Source: Azadirachta indica (lineage: Eukaryota > Streptophyta > Magnoliopsida > Sapindales > Meliaceae). From it: a stretch of DNA of 64,000 nt. A program made the position numbers and the translations under genes. The notes beneath the pieces were generated by a model, which did no database searches, was not told where the DNA came from, and saw only the letters and a list, made by a program, of their open reading frames with translations. Shown here one piece after another: positions 33,874 through 46,385 of the stretch. The stretch's first letter is position 1. Each line of letters begins with the position of its first letter. The stretch covers positions 8,233,269 to 8,297,268 of the forward strand of contig CM040440.1 of NCBI GenBank assembly GCA_022749755.1, given 5' to 3'.

Positions 33874-36090
33874 GATTGGAGAATTCAATATTCTTCCCGG
33901 TTGTTTTTATAATACCCTGAAATCCCCTTCTATTAATTGACAAAGTTAAGTATAACAATACGTAAATCCCTAAAATTTAGTCTATTAATTTAAATAGTCG
34001 TTATAGTTTTAAAAATACCAATAAAAATTTAATTGATTAAAAAATAACAATTATTTCCTTATACAATAGTAATTAGCTAAAATGTTATTTTATTTTATAA
34101 CACATTGTTAACTAATTTTATGAATTATCTTTTGAATATAAATTCATCTAAATTTTGAATTTTTTAACATAATATTCATAAATTGAAATATCAATTTTAC
34201 AATTTTCTAAGTAAATAAAATAATAATATTTCATTTTTTAAAAATTATAAAATTTTTCATTCAATTTTATTTAATATTTAGAAAATTTTATCATGTTTAA
34301 AAAAATTCAAAATTTGGATAAACTTTTATTTAAAGAATAATTTATAATAAAAAAATTATTTATATTGACTAATACAATGAAGAACAAAATATTTAAAAAA
34401 AAAATATCATATCATTACTACTACGTATAAAAATCAATCTATACAAATTGATATAATAATGTTATAGCATATTACTATATATTTTATATTTTCATAAAAA
34501 ATTTAGTTTGAAGTATTTTTTAGTTGTGAAATTCAATTAGGAGTTGGAAATTTTTTTTTTTTAACTAATTACTATTATATAAAGGTGTAATTGTTATTGT
34601 TTAATAAATTAGAATTTTTGTGAGCATTTTTTTAAACTATTAGGAACATTTAACTTAGTAGCTAAATTTTAAAAACATTTTGTTTGGCAAATAAAAAATA
34701 AAATCTGCAGAGAAAAAATCTTTTAGGATATATTTGATTTTTTGTTAATCCTAATATTATATTAAAAAATTTAATTTATTAACAAATTGATTATTTCATT
34801 TGACATCAATTGATTATTTTTATTTTATTAAAACTTATTGTTCGAAATCTTAATTACTAAAAACTATGTAATTTTATTAGTTTTGATTATTTTAGTAAAT
34901 TTTTTATTAAGATAATAAATTTAAAAAATTATAAAATTGATTAAATTGAAAATTTTTTAAATAATTATGAATTTATGAATTATGATTGTACGATAATATG
35001 AAGGACTTAATTGATTAAATTAAAATAGAGATTAAAAATATCTTTGTACATAGGTTAGATCTAACTAATTGTTTAAATTTTTTCAATAATAATATTATTT
35101 TTTAAAAATTTTTTTATTGAAATAATAAATTAAAAATAAAAGTTAAATTATTATAATAAAAAAAAATATATTATAAAAAATTAAAATAGAAATTAAAATG
35201 TTATAACTGAAAAAAATATATATATATTTTACTTATTCCAAACTCGGGCAAATTCCGAGAATATTTAGTGAAAACCAGGAATATCTGTCACCATTCTCTG
35301 TATACCTTTGGTTTAAAGACAACAAAAATGTAAAAATGTCTAATTCTAAGGTATTAATCATCCTGTCCGTACATATACCTGTTTATATAGAAGGTTGGTG
35401 GCTATGTTCAATTTCTTGCACGCCGTCCACGTGTTCTTAATATTGAGAAGCAATATAATGCGTTGGCAAACCATTTGGCTTAATTTGCATGTGAATTTTG
35501 GAATTTTCCTTCAAATCATATATTAATTCATTACAACCATCCACTGCAATGAGATAGGTGATATCTATCATCATCAATTAACCATATACGCTAAATCCTC
35601 TTTTTGAGTATTATTCCAATTTAAGTTTTCACACATTTTTTAAAACTTTTTTAAGAAAGAAAATATGTAAGAAATATGTTTAATAATTATAATTTAAAGC
35701 AACAGTTTCTTAGATATGCCAATCATCACTCAGGAGTTGTTTGCTTTTTTACGAATTCTAAATACAATTATTTCAAATATTTTAAAATTGTTTATTTTTT
35801 AACTTATGAAATATTTAGTAAAAATATATGAATGAATAATTAAGTTAAAAATTTTGATTTAAATCTGAACGAGCAAATATCTAAATATTTTAATATTTTT
35901 ATTTTCTAAAAATATTTTTACTTTATTAAATTATTTATTACAAAATTAAAATTCTAATTAACTATTTTGAACGTATCTCTTTTTTGTTGTAGGTTCCCTC
36001 TGCTTATCTTTTCAATCTTACTTATTTTATACTTTAATTATTACAATAAATTTATATATTTACATAATTACAACTATATTAAAATATATG
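32541..36090. other. AT-rich DNA, no gene
   Basis: Very AT-rich throughout, with no convincing frame. A TAA microsatellite is at 33822-33873. A less AT-rich patch at 35230-35480 contains a CACGTG box near 35430 and could be an old promoter. The stretch 35480-35580 matches HSP60 3' flank. Confidence 0.5.
33822..33873. repeat. (TAA)n microsatellite, unit 1
   Basis: About 17 uninterrupted units. The unit 2 allele at about 52793-52839 is shorter and interrupted by TATAATA. Confidence 0.9.
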
Positions 36091-36100
36091 ACTTTAGCTG

Positions 36101-36425
36101 GATGGTATCCAAAATCAATATCCTCTTGCTCTAATATCTTTTCAACAATAGTTAAACCATCAAATCCAACTGTGGAAGCGATTGAGTACACAAGCATCTA
36201 CAAATATATAAAAGATCCAATTGTAAGTAAATTGTCTCCTAACTCGAAGGCACGTTGAAGTGCAAACCCCTGCCACCTTCCATTAATAGTTTAAAAATAC
36301 AATGAATCAAACAAAATTCTAAAAATGAAAGGGTTATTCCGATTAATTGAATCCTCTTACATAATTTATCCATTTAATTGCTTGCTCAACAACATTTCTA
36401 TTAAAACTTTTACACTTGACGATTA
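36101..36425 (-). pseudogene. HSP60: Inverted HSP60-like exons, unit 1
   Basis: Minus strand: exon at 36425-36341 (FNRNVVEQAIKWINY), then after a deletion the exon at 36199-36101 (LVYSIASTVGFDGLTIVEKI, then LEQEDIDFGYHP) with its intron acceptor TTTGTAG. The order agrees with the gene but intermediate exons are missing. Confidence 0.75.
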
Positions 36426-36559
36426 AAAATAATGGACGTTCCATACTCCTTCAAACAGAAAACTAAAAATTATGTTAACATCAATAACAATAAAACATTG
36501 TATTTTTCAAGTGTTAACAATTTAATCCTAACTAATTAGGGATGGCAATGAGTCAGGTT

Positions 36560-38943
36560 CTTTACTAATTAACAATATCTAGGATCTTTGAAATGCATAT
36601 GAATCTACATCCAGTTTTTGAAAATTTGTCAATTTACAGAAAACCTAAACCAATGTGAGCTAGACACAGAGCACATGTTTAGTTTTACCTGTTGAACGTA
36701 TGTTGTTAAGCATCTCCACTGTTTTAATACAGTAACCTAGTGCCTGTGACGGTTTTCTTTGGGTCAACAGTGAAGTCTGACAATTCAATCTATTTTACTT
36801 ATTGATAATATATATCCAAATCTAACCAAATATTGTCCAGCACTTGGAAATTGATTATCAGTTTGATCATATTTTCAAAAGTGACACGGCAAGCTTTCTC
36901 TAGAGCTTTCTTTATTGACTATCAATTGGGCCATGTGAATTTGATATGATTTTAATTAATGTGTTATATAGTCAATGCTTGACCTGGTACACGTATTTTG
37001 AGCCTCCTCTTGACTATGGCTTTTGTAAACTGCAGATATGAAGGACATAAAGAGGGGTTATGGCTACTCTGTGTTCGTTACTCTAGCCTCGGATGGATTT
37101 ATGAATGTCCTTACCCTGACTAAGGGTCACTTAACTAGTAATTTTCTTTTATGAATATCCTCTCTCAGGGGTCAAGAAATTTCTTTGGTCGTTTACGAGA
37201 TGTCTGTAATTATTGTACTGATTGGGAATCAAGTTATACGTCGAGTCTGGTGTGGCTTCTGCTAGTCTATATTTATTTATCAATCTACAAACTATAATCT
37301 GTCAGCATTTATAAATCTCAAAAATGGTTACCAGAAAATGGATTGTGAAATTTTTATTTATAAATCTAGAAAAATACGTTTGGATTGGCATTCTGTCTAT
37401 GTTAATTAATTGGCATTGGTTTCTAAAACACGCTTTTAATAGGTTATGATTGAGATTTATGGAAACTGACATTTCATTTTTGCTTTACGTTTCAGCAAAT
37501 TGTTGATGCAAAAGCATAAATTATAATGCTAAAGCGGGAAAAAGTACTGCAGAGGTATTTAATAGAGACTGAAACATTAAGAAAGCTGCTCGTTTGTTTC
37601 TACGTCTCACTATCGATTTTCGGTTACTTTCCTAAGCTTTGGCAAAACAATACTTAGCTAAAATGTTTCATTTATTTAACAATTACCCCATGTTCTTAAT
37701 TAACACATGCATTTGATTGCTAATTAACCATTTCTTTTTGCTAGATTACCAAAATATCCTCATTCACTGCAATTTAGCTACTGCAATTATTAAAATTAAA
37801 AAAATTATATTATATCTAACCATAATAATCTCATTAAAAAAAAAAAAACGTAAAATTTCACTCACAACTATATCTTAAGAAACTTTAAATTATTAATTAC
37901 AAGAAAAACATAATTTTCAACATCATTGTTGCAGCAAATTTTTGTTAATAATTTCTGAGAGTATAGAAATACTACGTAATAAAAAATAATCACCTCTTGT
38001 AAGAACACATTTTCCAAACACACCATTATTTTTGGAACTACTGTCATCCTGCAGCATGCAAAGCAGGAATGCCTTATGTGGATCTCTGACGTTTCATATA
38101 TATATTTTTTCCCTTTTTCTTCTTGTGATGTTATGCTTCCTAAGTACAGAAGTGAGGCTTCTAAAGTCAGGCAGCAGAACCATCTTTGCTTCCAAATTTT
38201 CAATCACAACTATATCTCATGAAACATTAAATTATTAATTACAAGAAAAGAATACGTTTCAACGTCATGGTTGCAGCAAATGTTTATTAAATAATTTCTA
38301 ACAGTATAGAAATACTACATAATGAAATATAATCGAACACGTTTTCCAAATTGCAACTGCTGCCATCCTGCAGCATGCAAAACAGAATACCTTATTTGTG
38401 AAACTTGCATTTTCAGAATCTAATGTATGTCAATTGAACGAGAGTAGGACAACCACCACCAGCCAAGACGCAGAAGAACCCATCACTAAGCTTGAAGCTT
38501 TGGGAAAGTCCAGATCTCGCAAATCATTATCCTCAAGCTCTGGTTTATCTTGCCGCAGCACCAGAGTTTGCAACTTAGTCAACTTAGGGTGAAGAGATAG
38601 AACTAAGGTGTTCATGTTTTTTTTTCTTGTTATTTATTTATTTTTCTCTCAATTTGTTGGATGTATTCATATGCATGGCTACCTTACTTGTTATTAGTTT
38701 TTTTTTGTTTTTAATATAACTGAGAGTAAAGTAGGAATTTCTCGATTTGAAATTCTTCTATCTCGTTGCTTTGTTTGGCCAAGAGCATTAGTTTTTTCCT
38801 TGGTTTATCACATGTATTGGTCAATATGCTTTATACTTCCTACAATCTCAAACTTCAGTTTAGTTGTTGCAGATTGAAGTTGGGAAAGTGAAGAAGCGGT
38901 ATATTGCATCAGTCATTGGGGTATTTCCAGACGGTGAGGTAAT
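36560..38943 (+). pseudogene. Pseudouridine synthase exons in scrambled order, unit 1
   Basis: Three exons of the gene lie in the wrong order. First the C-terminal exon at 37036-37123 (YEGHKEGLWLLCVRYSSLGW, ending ECPYPD and TAA). Then a middle exon at 37496-37554 (QIVDA, with a TAA after KA). Then an N-terminal exon at 38873-38938 (KKRYIASVIGVFPDGE, intact GT donor). In the left copy the C-terminal exon comes last. So the block is a rearrangement, with a fragment 5' of the rest moved in. The 36560-37170 part matches 2440-3090. Confidence 0.7.
37855..38400 (+). repeat. Internal duplication of about 200-240 bases
   Basis: 37855-38090 and 38195-38400 are diverged copies of each other: both run from CACAACTATATCT through TTAAATTATTAATTACAAGAAAA and GTATAGAAATACTAC to CATCCTGCAGCATGCAAA. 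Also present in unit 2. Confidence 0.7.
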
Positions 38944-39787
38944 TTTCTTTTTATTTCGGTAATTCATGTAATTCACGTCAAATTTATTTAACTTAATTGC
39001 TTTCTAAATATGACTTTTCATGTAAAATTTTCCAATTAACGTTAACACGTCTACAGGATTTTAGACTTGAATTATGGGGGATAATTCAAAAATGAAATGC
39101 ATAGTGTTATATTGAGTTGACAGAGATACTTCCAATATTATGTAGATACACTTGTACGATGCCATTATGACAAACAAAACAGGATCAAAAAGTTAAACAG
39201 GACATCCAATATTTGCTATTGAAAACTATCGTAAAGAAAAGAACCAAGATAATATATTTCATAAGTTATTCAAGGAGTAACCTATAGTTGAGAGTTATGA
39301 TGCACTGAACTGCCAACTTCATCAACTGTGTTTTAAAGGAGATAGTTGTGCATTGATTGTTTGATTACAATTTGTTGCCTGCTAGTAGTGTGCTCCAAAT
39401 TAGCTGATCTGCTTCCCTGTTCTTCGGAAAGTTTTATCGTATTCTTATACCATATTATATTGTTAAAATCTTTAGATTTTATTGAGACTGTTTAAATAAA
39501 TTTTTCTTTATTAACTTATTACTTGGAGTCCAATATATTTTATATTATTATTTATATTTTTTTTAGATGAGTATACTTAGTTAAAATTTTAATGTGTGTA
39601 TGGAAGCTTGCAATTAGAAAATTTTGGGTAGCAAACTAAAATTTGAAACTCTTACACTATAAGTTATACTTATGTCATTCGTCAGTAACTTATCACAAAT
39701 TTATGATATATCACCAATTTAATTATCTTTTAATAATTTAATCTAAATATTTTTAATTATTTTATGTTACAGATCAAGATAAAAAGT

Positions 39788-41322
39788 ATGTGGAGAACAA
39801 TTGGAAAAACACTTCGCTCTCGCTTGGTAATAAATATTTAAAGATTTTAACATTTTTTTAATTCATTTCATAATTATAAATATTTTTATTTGTTTGCCAT
39901 TATTTGGTGTAGGCGTCATCGAGTTCATCCAGGCTGTCGAGAGTAAGCCGTATATCTCAACGTTCTTCTTCAAATGATCAGGAAGTATGTATGATACAAT
40001 ATATATACATATACACACATATGTATATATATATATCTTAGTACAACCATTTTTTTTTTAAAATTGTTAGTACTACGTTTTGTAGGATATTACCGAGATT
40101 ACAAATCGCATTGCCACGATATCTACCGCTTTCGAGGGAAGTAGTGATCAAGAGGTAACTAATAATATGCATAATAAGAACAATATTATATATTTAGTAT
40201 TTTGAGATATTCATTTATTTAAATTATAATGCAGTCACCTTCATACACACCTGATCATGAGTTATCTACACCACGTTCGCCACCATTTAGAATCACCAAA
40301 CTCGCCATCTACACAGAGCTCACCACCCTCGCCAGCATCACCAAATTCACCATCTACAATGCAACCACCACCCCAACGTGGAGCACAGATATCTGATGAA
40401 TTATTTGAGTAAGTAATAATATACTATTAGACTAAAAGTATCTTAACCTTTTATTAAATGCATTCATAAGAATTTAAAATATTTAATGTTAAAAATTATA
40501 GTATTAGCTGTAATTAAAAAAATAAATTCATATTTGTTTTTGAAGATATTTTTAAATAGTTTAAAAAATTAATTTATTAAATATAGTCATTAATTTATTT
40601 TTATTCTATCTTATCAGGTTTTATAGGGCTCAATTTTCGAATTTAACCATCTTAAATTGTCATGACTTATGGGAGATGACAAGCGGACCTTTATTATCCA
40701 TTGACATCGGTCACAAATTTGTTGGTACTTTTATAATGCCACGTAATTCACAAGCGGCAGTACGGAGAAAATGTATTACAAGAGCCATGTCATGTCATTT
40801 CAAAATTTGATGGAGGTAACTGTAGGAGAAATTCTTAAAGCTAAACATACATGTGGAGTTGTGGGACTTGTAGTGGGAGTCCCACTTCCTAAGGACGGAA
40901 TTTTACCTGTAGATGGTAGTATACATGCTGTTAACTATAGAAATGTATTATTGTTTTTAGAATATCTTAACTCCAACTCTTATGTATTACAAAATATTTG
41001 TATTACATTGGTTAATGAATATGGTTCAACCAAAAGAGTTAGGAGTTACCTTGCTCCAAGAAAGAGAAAGACTTTGGTAGAATGGAATAAAAAAAAGGCA
41101 AGGCTGGAAAAGTACAATCCCAGTCAGTTACGCTATGTGAAGGAAGCGAGCAGGGAGGGAGAGAAGAAACACTTAGATATAGGTGCAGCTATAGACATAA
41201 TGGAAACGTTTTTGGAAATTGTGAATGAAACGTCTCTCCTTGATGCACATGATGTATGGGAAACTTTTGGTAATAGTTATGAGAAGGCACTGCTTGGTGA
41301 GGATGACGAGGAATATCAATAA
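39788..41322 (+). pseudogene. YqgF/RuvX-like gene, frameshifted copy (unit 1)
   Basis: Same five-exon gene as 58751-60284, with the same splice sites (first ATG at 39788, last exon ending EDDEEYQ at 41322). Two differences disable it. In exon 4, CCACCCCAATTAG is CCACCATTTAG here, a net loss of two bases. In exon 5, GCCATGTCATTTC is GCCATGTCATGTCATTTC, a five-base tandem insertion of GTCAT. From an internal ATG at 40771 a 183-residue frame stays open, which keeps the VVGVPL loop and the last Asp motif but loses the first catalytic Asp. Confidence 0.8.
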
Positions 41323-41350
41323 AGATAATGCTGGTAAGAGTTTTTGTTTT

Positions 41351-41764
41351 CTATCCGAAGAGAGGAAGAAATGGGGTTTAGAGCGTTCCCAGCTTGAGTC
41401 TTCAATTTCTGAGTTGGCGGCTCGTAAAGCCGAGCTGGAGAGCGAGTTGGCCACTGTGGATGAGCGCATTGAGAAGGCCAAGGGCGATGGAGTCGATGGA
41501 GGTGTGGACACTGTCTACAAGATGATCCACTTCACGGACCCTAGCTATAGCATCTCTTATATTTATGATGCTCTGGTTCGAGAGTCTCCCGAGGTTGAAA
41601 CTACCGAGGCCATGTCTCCCGAGGCTGGTGGTCGGGGGACCATTCCATCAAACGTTGACGCGCAGCCTCATGGTCTACCGGTGTCCGAGGCGGCTCAGAA
41701 TCCTTCAGGTGTTGAAGCTGCTGGCCAGCCTACTTTTGGAACCGTTATGTCAGCCAATAAATGA
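41351..41764 (+). pseudogene. C-terminal part of the transposon-type gene, unit 1
   Basis: From CTATCCGAAGAGAGGAAG the sequence follows 6620-7061 closely: ERKKWGLERSQLESSISELA, the ATVDERIEKAKGDGVDGG stretch, YSISYIYDALV and the ending PTFGTVMSANK with a stop at 41762. The tail has lost a short Glu/Ala segment. There is no N-terminal part in front of it: the YqgF-like gene sits directly upstream (28 bases), so this is an orphan piece. Confidence 0.75.
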
Positions 41765-43626
41765 TAATATTTTTGTAACAAGAACTCATATTTTTGAACT
41801 TGTATAATTCATGCGATGTAATTTTTTGTCTGCGATGAAGAATCTATCATTTCCTTTCTAGGCTGGTCTCTGTATTTAAATTTTCTTCCTTCCGAGCATG
41901 AATGATTAACTTCTAGTAATCATTTAGGTAATGTATCAGATCTTCCAACAGAATTCCTAACAGGTACCTTTCGAGGCGCAGAAATTTCTAACCCTGAAAA
42001 TTTTCAAAGTATGAAAATCCTCTTAACATTTACGCGTACAAGAATATATATATATATATTTTTTAATTTATTTTTGGGCATTTTTGGTGTACACATGAAG
42101 TTAGTGGGTAAGTATATTATAACTATCATATATATATATATATGTAATTTATCCGAGCCCCTGTTTTGTTTGATATATATTTAGACTCGCTGTGCATGCG
42201 TTGGGATTCATAAATATTGAGCAGTATGGATCTTGCGACAGACTTCCTACTCTTTCTTGTCGGCCACGAACACGCATATTCATACCTTGCATTCATTCTT
42301 TAATTTTTATTCTGTGCTTATTTCGTTAACTTTACTTCAATGTCATTGACTTAGTTATGTGGTATTTCTATCCCCTGTGTAGGTAGTTATGCGATTGAAC
42401 CAATTGAAGGCAGGCAGTCCCTCGACAAGCAAAGTCAATCGGGGCGAGAAATATATCCAGGTCATCTCTGTTTATGGGCTTTGTACATTACGATAGTGCT
42501 GTGAAATGTGCAGTCTTTTTGTTAGACAAATAGCTCTGTTATTTGCTTTGATGTCTATTGTTTGACATGTAAACTTTTTAAGTAGGGGAGATCAAAGTTG
42601 ATGTGAAAGAACCTTCTACAAGTTAATTGGATGAGTTTGGTAGTTAATACTGCTTTATTAGAATTGTATTTTTTAAGTGTTTGAAATCTGAAAGAAAGAA
42701 AAAAGAATTGTAACCTTTTTCCTCGTGTGCATCTTGATATGATGGTTTCCAGAATGAATTTTGGATGTGGAGGACTCTCTGGAATATATAATGATTCTGA
42801 TGCTTTGTAGTCATGATTTCAAATCTCTAATTTGAAATGGAAATGAAAAGCTTAGTGTTGGGAAACCAATCATTATTAATCCGTTGTTAACGTTGTTAGA
42901 GTGTCGCATATATATGTTCCATTTGGGCACTAATTGTTATCAGTAATTTATATAATGATGGGTTTGAAATGATTTGAAATGATTAAGCATGCTAAATGGT
43001 TACAAGATTAAAAGTCGACTTAAAATCCAGTTTGCTATGTTGGGGATTTAAGTCATCTCTGCTTCAGTTGATATATCTCCATGTTTTTGTTGTTTATCTA
43101 AGATGTTAGAAAATGTCATTTCATTTTAGCTATATTATTATTTGATTGATTTTACCATTGTTTTATGATATTTTATTGTGATGATTGGAGCTAATCGGGC
43201 GTAATTATTTTTACTATTATCTTATTGTATGCTTTTGTAATATCTTTAAAAGTCACAATATACAAACCTTCAATCTTCAATTCTGAGTTCTAGTACTCAT
43301 TCTCAAATTCTAAAGTAATGGCAATGGAAAGCAACGTTAATACGAAACAACCGATTTGGAATTTTGCATGTCAATTTTAGAATTTTCCTTCAAATCGTTT
43401 TTCAGATAAGCATATATGTTAACATCTATGATTATCCTTTGTCTTAAAAAAGAATGAAAATCAGTTGTTTTTGTTTTCTGCATTTTCTTTTCATATATTG
43501 CATTTTCAAGTTTCTTTTCATATAACTTTCATTTTTATTTTCATATTTGTTATGAAATTAATTATGCGTATTAATTCATTACAACCATCGATTGCAAATG
43601 AGATACATGATTCTACAATCAGAACT
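41765..43626. other. Non-coding DNA between the two parts of the transposon gene
   Basis: Transposon-gene 3' flank to about 42040, TA runs at about 42045 and 42131, then a possible isolated exon at 42383-42460, 3' UTR-like sequence, and HSP60 3' flank at 43370-43610. No full gene. Confidence 0.5.
42383..42460 (+). other. Possible isolated exon, unidentified
   Basis: A pyrimidine-rich tract and TAG precede 78 bases (26 codons) with no stop in one frame (VVMRLNQLKAGSPSTSKVNR, then GEKYIQ) and GT after it. Base composition differs from the AT-rich surroundings. I do not recognise the protein. Unit 2 has the same sequence at about 61347-61424. Confidence 0.25.
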
Positions 43627-46020
43627 GGGGTTCGTTGACACTTGCCTGCAAAACAATCAATACTGGGTAGATACTATATAACTTCTGACTTGCTTTAACC
43701 CGACCTGACTTGATCTCGAATCTGGAAGTTTAGGCTTCCCTTTGGTAACTTGGGCGATATGCATGACTTAGGCTCGATGGACCACATCAACGTCTCTTCA
43801 TCATCCTCATCTAGCGTTTCCAGTGCGACTATGAGGCCTGGAATAGGCTCCGATAACGCCGAGGCTAGGCACGAGGCTATTGTTATCTCTGATAGCTCTT
43901 CTCATGACGTGCAAGGAGCATGGATCCTCAATGAACCGAGCTGGAGATCGGGTAGTTCTCCCAGACTTGGCTGTTACCTTAGGTAGATTAGCCTCTTCTG
44001 TTGGGGATGAGGCCGTGTCAGGTCACATGGTAGATCCTGGGGACGTTGACGCACTGGGGAGTCTTCATCTAGCGTAGAGGATGGCAATGCCGGCTTCGAG
44101 GATGATATCCTCAGTGCTGATTCTGAAGCAACCGAACCGAAGATGTCGAACACCGCTGACCCCGTTAGGCAATTTAGACCGTATGCGGCGGACCGGCTTG
44201 TTTCATCTGTAATCTGTGTCGACTTCAAAGCTTGTAGGAAAATACACCAGATTCTTGATGACATATGTCTCAGGTTGCCCGAAGTGGATGATTCCCGAGT
44301 GAACCCAAGGAGGGGGAGATAGCCCTTCACGAAGAGCTTTTCCAATACAGGCTTAGGTTGCCTATTCAGGAATACTTCGCCCGCCTTTTTACTTCTTCGA
44401 CATTCCTCCGTACCAATTAAACCTAAATGGCTGGCGGGTGATAACCAGGTTCTATGTGATCGAGCTGTCGCAGGAACCCCCACCCAGCATTGAAGAAATT
44501 AGGTATTTTTATATGCTGAAGAAGAACCCAAAAATAGCCCCGGGTTCCACTATCTTCAGTCTCGGCGTCAGACCACCAAAATAGTCACTGGCTCCCCAAC
44601 CTGCAATAAGGACTGGGAACACATGGTTTTTCGTGGGGGGAAATTGGGGTCAGTCTTCATAGAACGTGTGGGAATGGGTGGCCATGTTGTCACGGCACGA
44701 GAAATCGCATGTTGGCTGGCTGTGCTGGGGTGTGACAACTCAAGCACATTGATGTTTCATGGTGCAAAGTCGGCTTCAGTCTCAAGGGCTATTATGTAGA
44801 GGGGACTTAGACCACCCCTGCCCGAACTGGTCGGGGACTGAAGCCGTCCTCCTGATGAGGCCAAGGTAGGCCGAAACCAGTTAAATATGCGACGGGCTAA
44901 CAAGGCTTACCCTCGACATGGGGGTCTACGAGGGTGCCGCACGTGCCTTTCCGCTGGGCGCGTGACAATGTGCCCACCACTTTTTAAACTGAAGGTAATC
45001 TCGATCTATACTTTGGGTTTTGTTTTGTTGTTTTCTTCCCTTTTGAATTTCAATTTCTCGATTGTACTATCTGCTGATCTGACCATTGATTTGGCTCTTT
45101 TCCAGTTGATTTTGTGGGGAAAGGCTAGTTGGCTTGCCGACGCTGCCTTAGAAGAATTTTTGCGGGAAGAGCTGCTGCTGGTGATCAGGGAAAGTCTCCC
45201 CTCAGATTACTTGGTGGGCTCGGGCTTATTCGTCAGCTCTATCTCGGGAAGAACTTCTCGCGGCTAAAAAAGAGGGGAAAACTAGTACTTCGACCCCGAA
45301 CTTGATTTCATGCCTGTCGACTCCTGAATCATTTCATTTTTCCTTCGTGTAGAAAGGCTTCAAAACAACTGGGAAGAGCGTCTGCTGAAAGGCGCCTGAA
45401 GCAACCTTGAAGCGTTACTTGAGAAATCAAAACAAGGGGAAAATGGGCTCAGCCCTGGTCAGGGTTCCAAGAATCTTCCTCCACATCAGATTAAGAAGGC
45501 CCCTGTCAATTGTGGCTCGATGGATAAGGGGAAGAGCTTGGCGGCTATTCCAGAGCAAGGGCTTGAAGTTCCCCCAAAGCGGCCGGCAGATTGGATCGAA
45601 AGGGAGGGTGAATCGAGTACTCACAGCCCTTGAAGCGGCGAAAGATCCGATCGCAGGCTCGGACAAGAGCGCTTTAGGGGAGGCTCTTTCCTGAGACCTG
45701 CCCCGGAATGAGCGAGGGGATTATGCTCATTTAATGCAGACCATGAGCGACCTCGGAGTATTCGTCACCACTGAATCCACGAAGCCATTAAAAGTAAGCC
45801 AACGGAGTAAGCTTTAGCCCTCTTCCATAAGTGGGCTTGTCTGGTTAATATTCACTCCTTCCTTTTCATATTTTCCGAGCTCTTTGTTACGGAGCCAAGT
45901 TGGCCTTTTGGCAGCCCCTTCATGGCCTGTCCCTTCACAAGGAAAGTGCCAAAGGGAATTCTTCCGCTGTTGCCTTGACTCAGGAGACGATCTCCGAGCT
46001 CAAGGCAGCAAATGTAAAGC
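43627..46020 (+). pseudogene. N-terminal part of the transposon-type gene, unit 1, broken
   Basis: Starts at the TTGACACTTGCC of the 5' flank but most of the promoter is deleted. MDHINVSSSSSSS begins the product, then about 100 bases are missing and frame is lost. The helical-domain exon is readable in pieces (LRLPIQEYFARLF near 44350). A 282-base element interrupts it at 44687-44968. Exon 2 and exon 3 regions follow with many indels. It ends in the coiled-coil exon at about AAATGTAAAGCTGC, where inverted pseudouridine synthase DNA starts (shared GCTG at the joint). Confidence 0.75.
44687..44968. mobile_element. Small insertion with short inverted ends (282 bases), unit 1
   Basis: The intact gene reads GGCCATGTGCCCACC. 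Here 282 bases run from TTGTCACGGCAC to GCGCGTGACAA between a duplicated TG. Terminal inverted repeat TTGTCACG/CGTGACAA. GC-rich, no frame. A MITE or a TRIM-like solo repeat are both possible. Confidence 0.6.
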
Positions 46021-46385
46021 TGCTGAAACGTAAGGCAAAAATGAAATGTCAGCTTCCATAAATCTCAATCAGAACCTATTAAAAGCGTGTTTGAGAAACC
46101 AATGCTAATTAATTATCATAGACAGAATGCCAAGCCAAACGTATTTTTCTAGATTTATAAATAAATATTTGACAATCCATTTTCTAGTAACCATTTTTTA
46201 AATTTATAAATGTCTGGGGAAGTACCGACCATAAACACGGCAGACCATCAGAAGAGTGTGGTCGGCTTCGATAATTTCCCGAGACTAAATGGGCACATGC
46301 AGGACCGAATAATGGTGGAGTTGCCTAAAAATACATACAAGCTCCAATTGTTGGTAAACTGTGTCTCCAATTGAGTACACAGGCA
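46021..46385 (-). pseudogene. Inverted pseudouridine synthase and HSP60 remnants, unit 1 right edge
   Basis: 46021-46310 is the reverse complement of about 37510-37310 and resembles 19700-19990. 46323-46385 repeats the inverted HSP60 intron end TTGGAGCTTGTATG seen at 20280. The two lie in the same order and spacing as upstream of copy B, so the 5' side of copy D derives from the same arrangement. Confidence 0.6.

Noticed and set aside
38430..38615. Minus-strand ORF resembling a leucine-rich repeat (KLTKLQTLVLRQ)
   Set aside because: Short, single unit, not kept in frame in the related block at 18900-19130, and opposite to the gene blocks. Not enough to call an LRR gene.
40771..41322. Separate 183-residue gene in unit 1
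   Set aside because: It is the in-frame remainder of the frameshifted YqgF-like last exon; the ATG is created by the GTCAT insertion.
41225..41764. 179-residue gene spanning YqgF end and coiled coil
   Set aside because: It starts in a different frame over the YqgF exon and only by chance runs into the transposon-gene fragment.
43974..44483. 169-codon minus-strand ORF
   Set aside because: Antisense shadow of the broken transposon-type gene; no recognisable domain.
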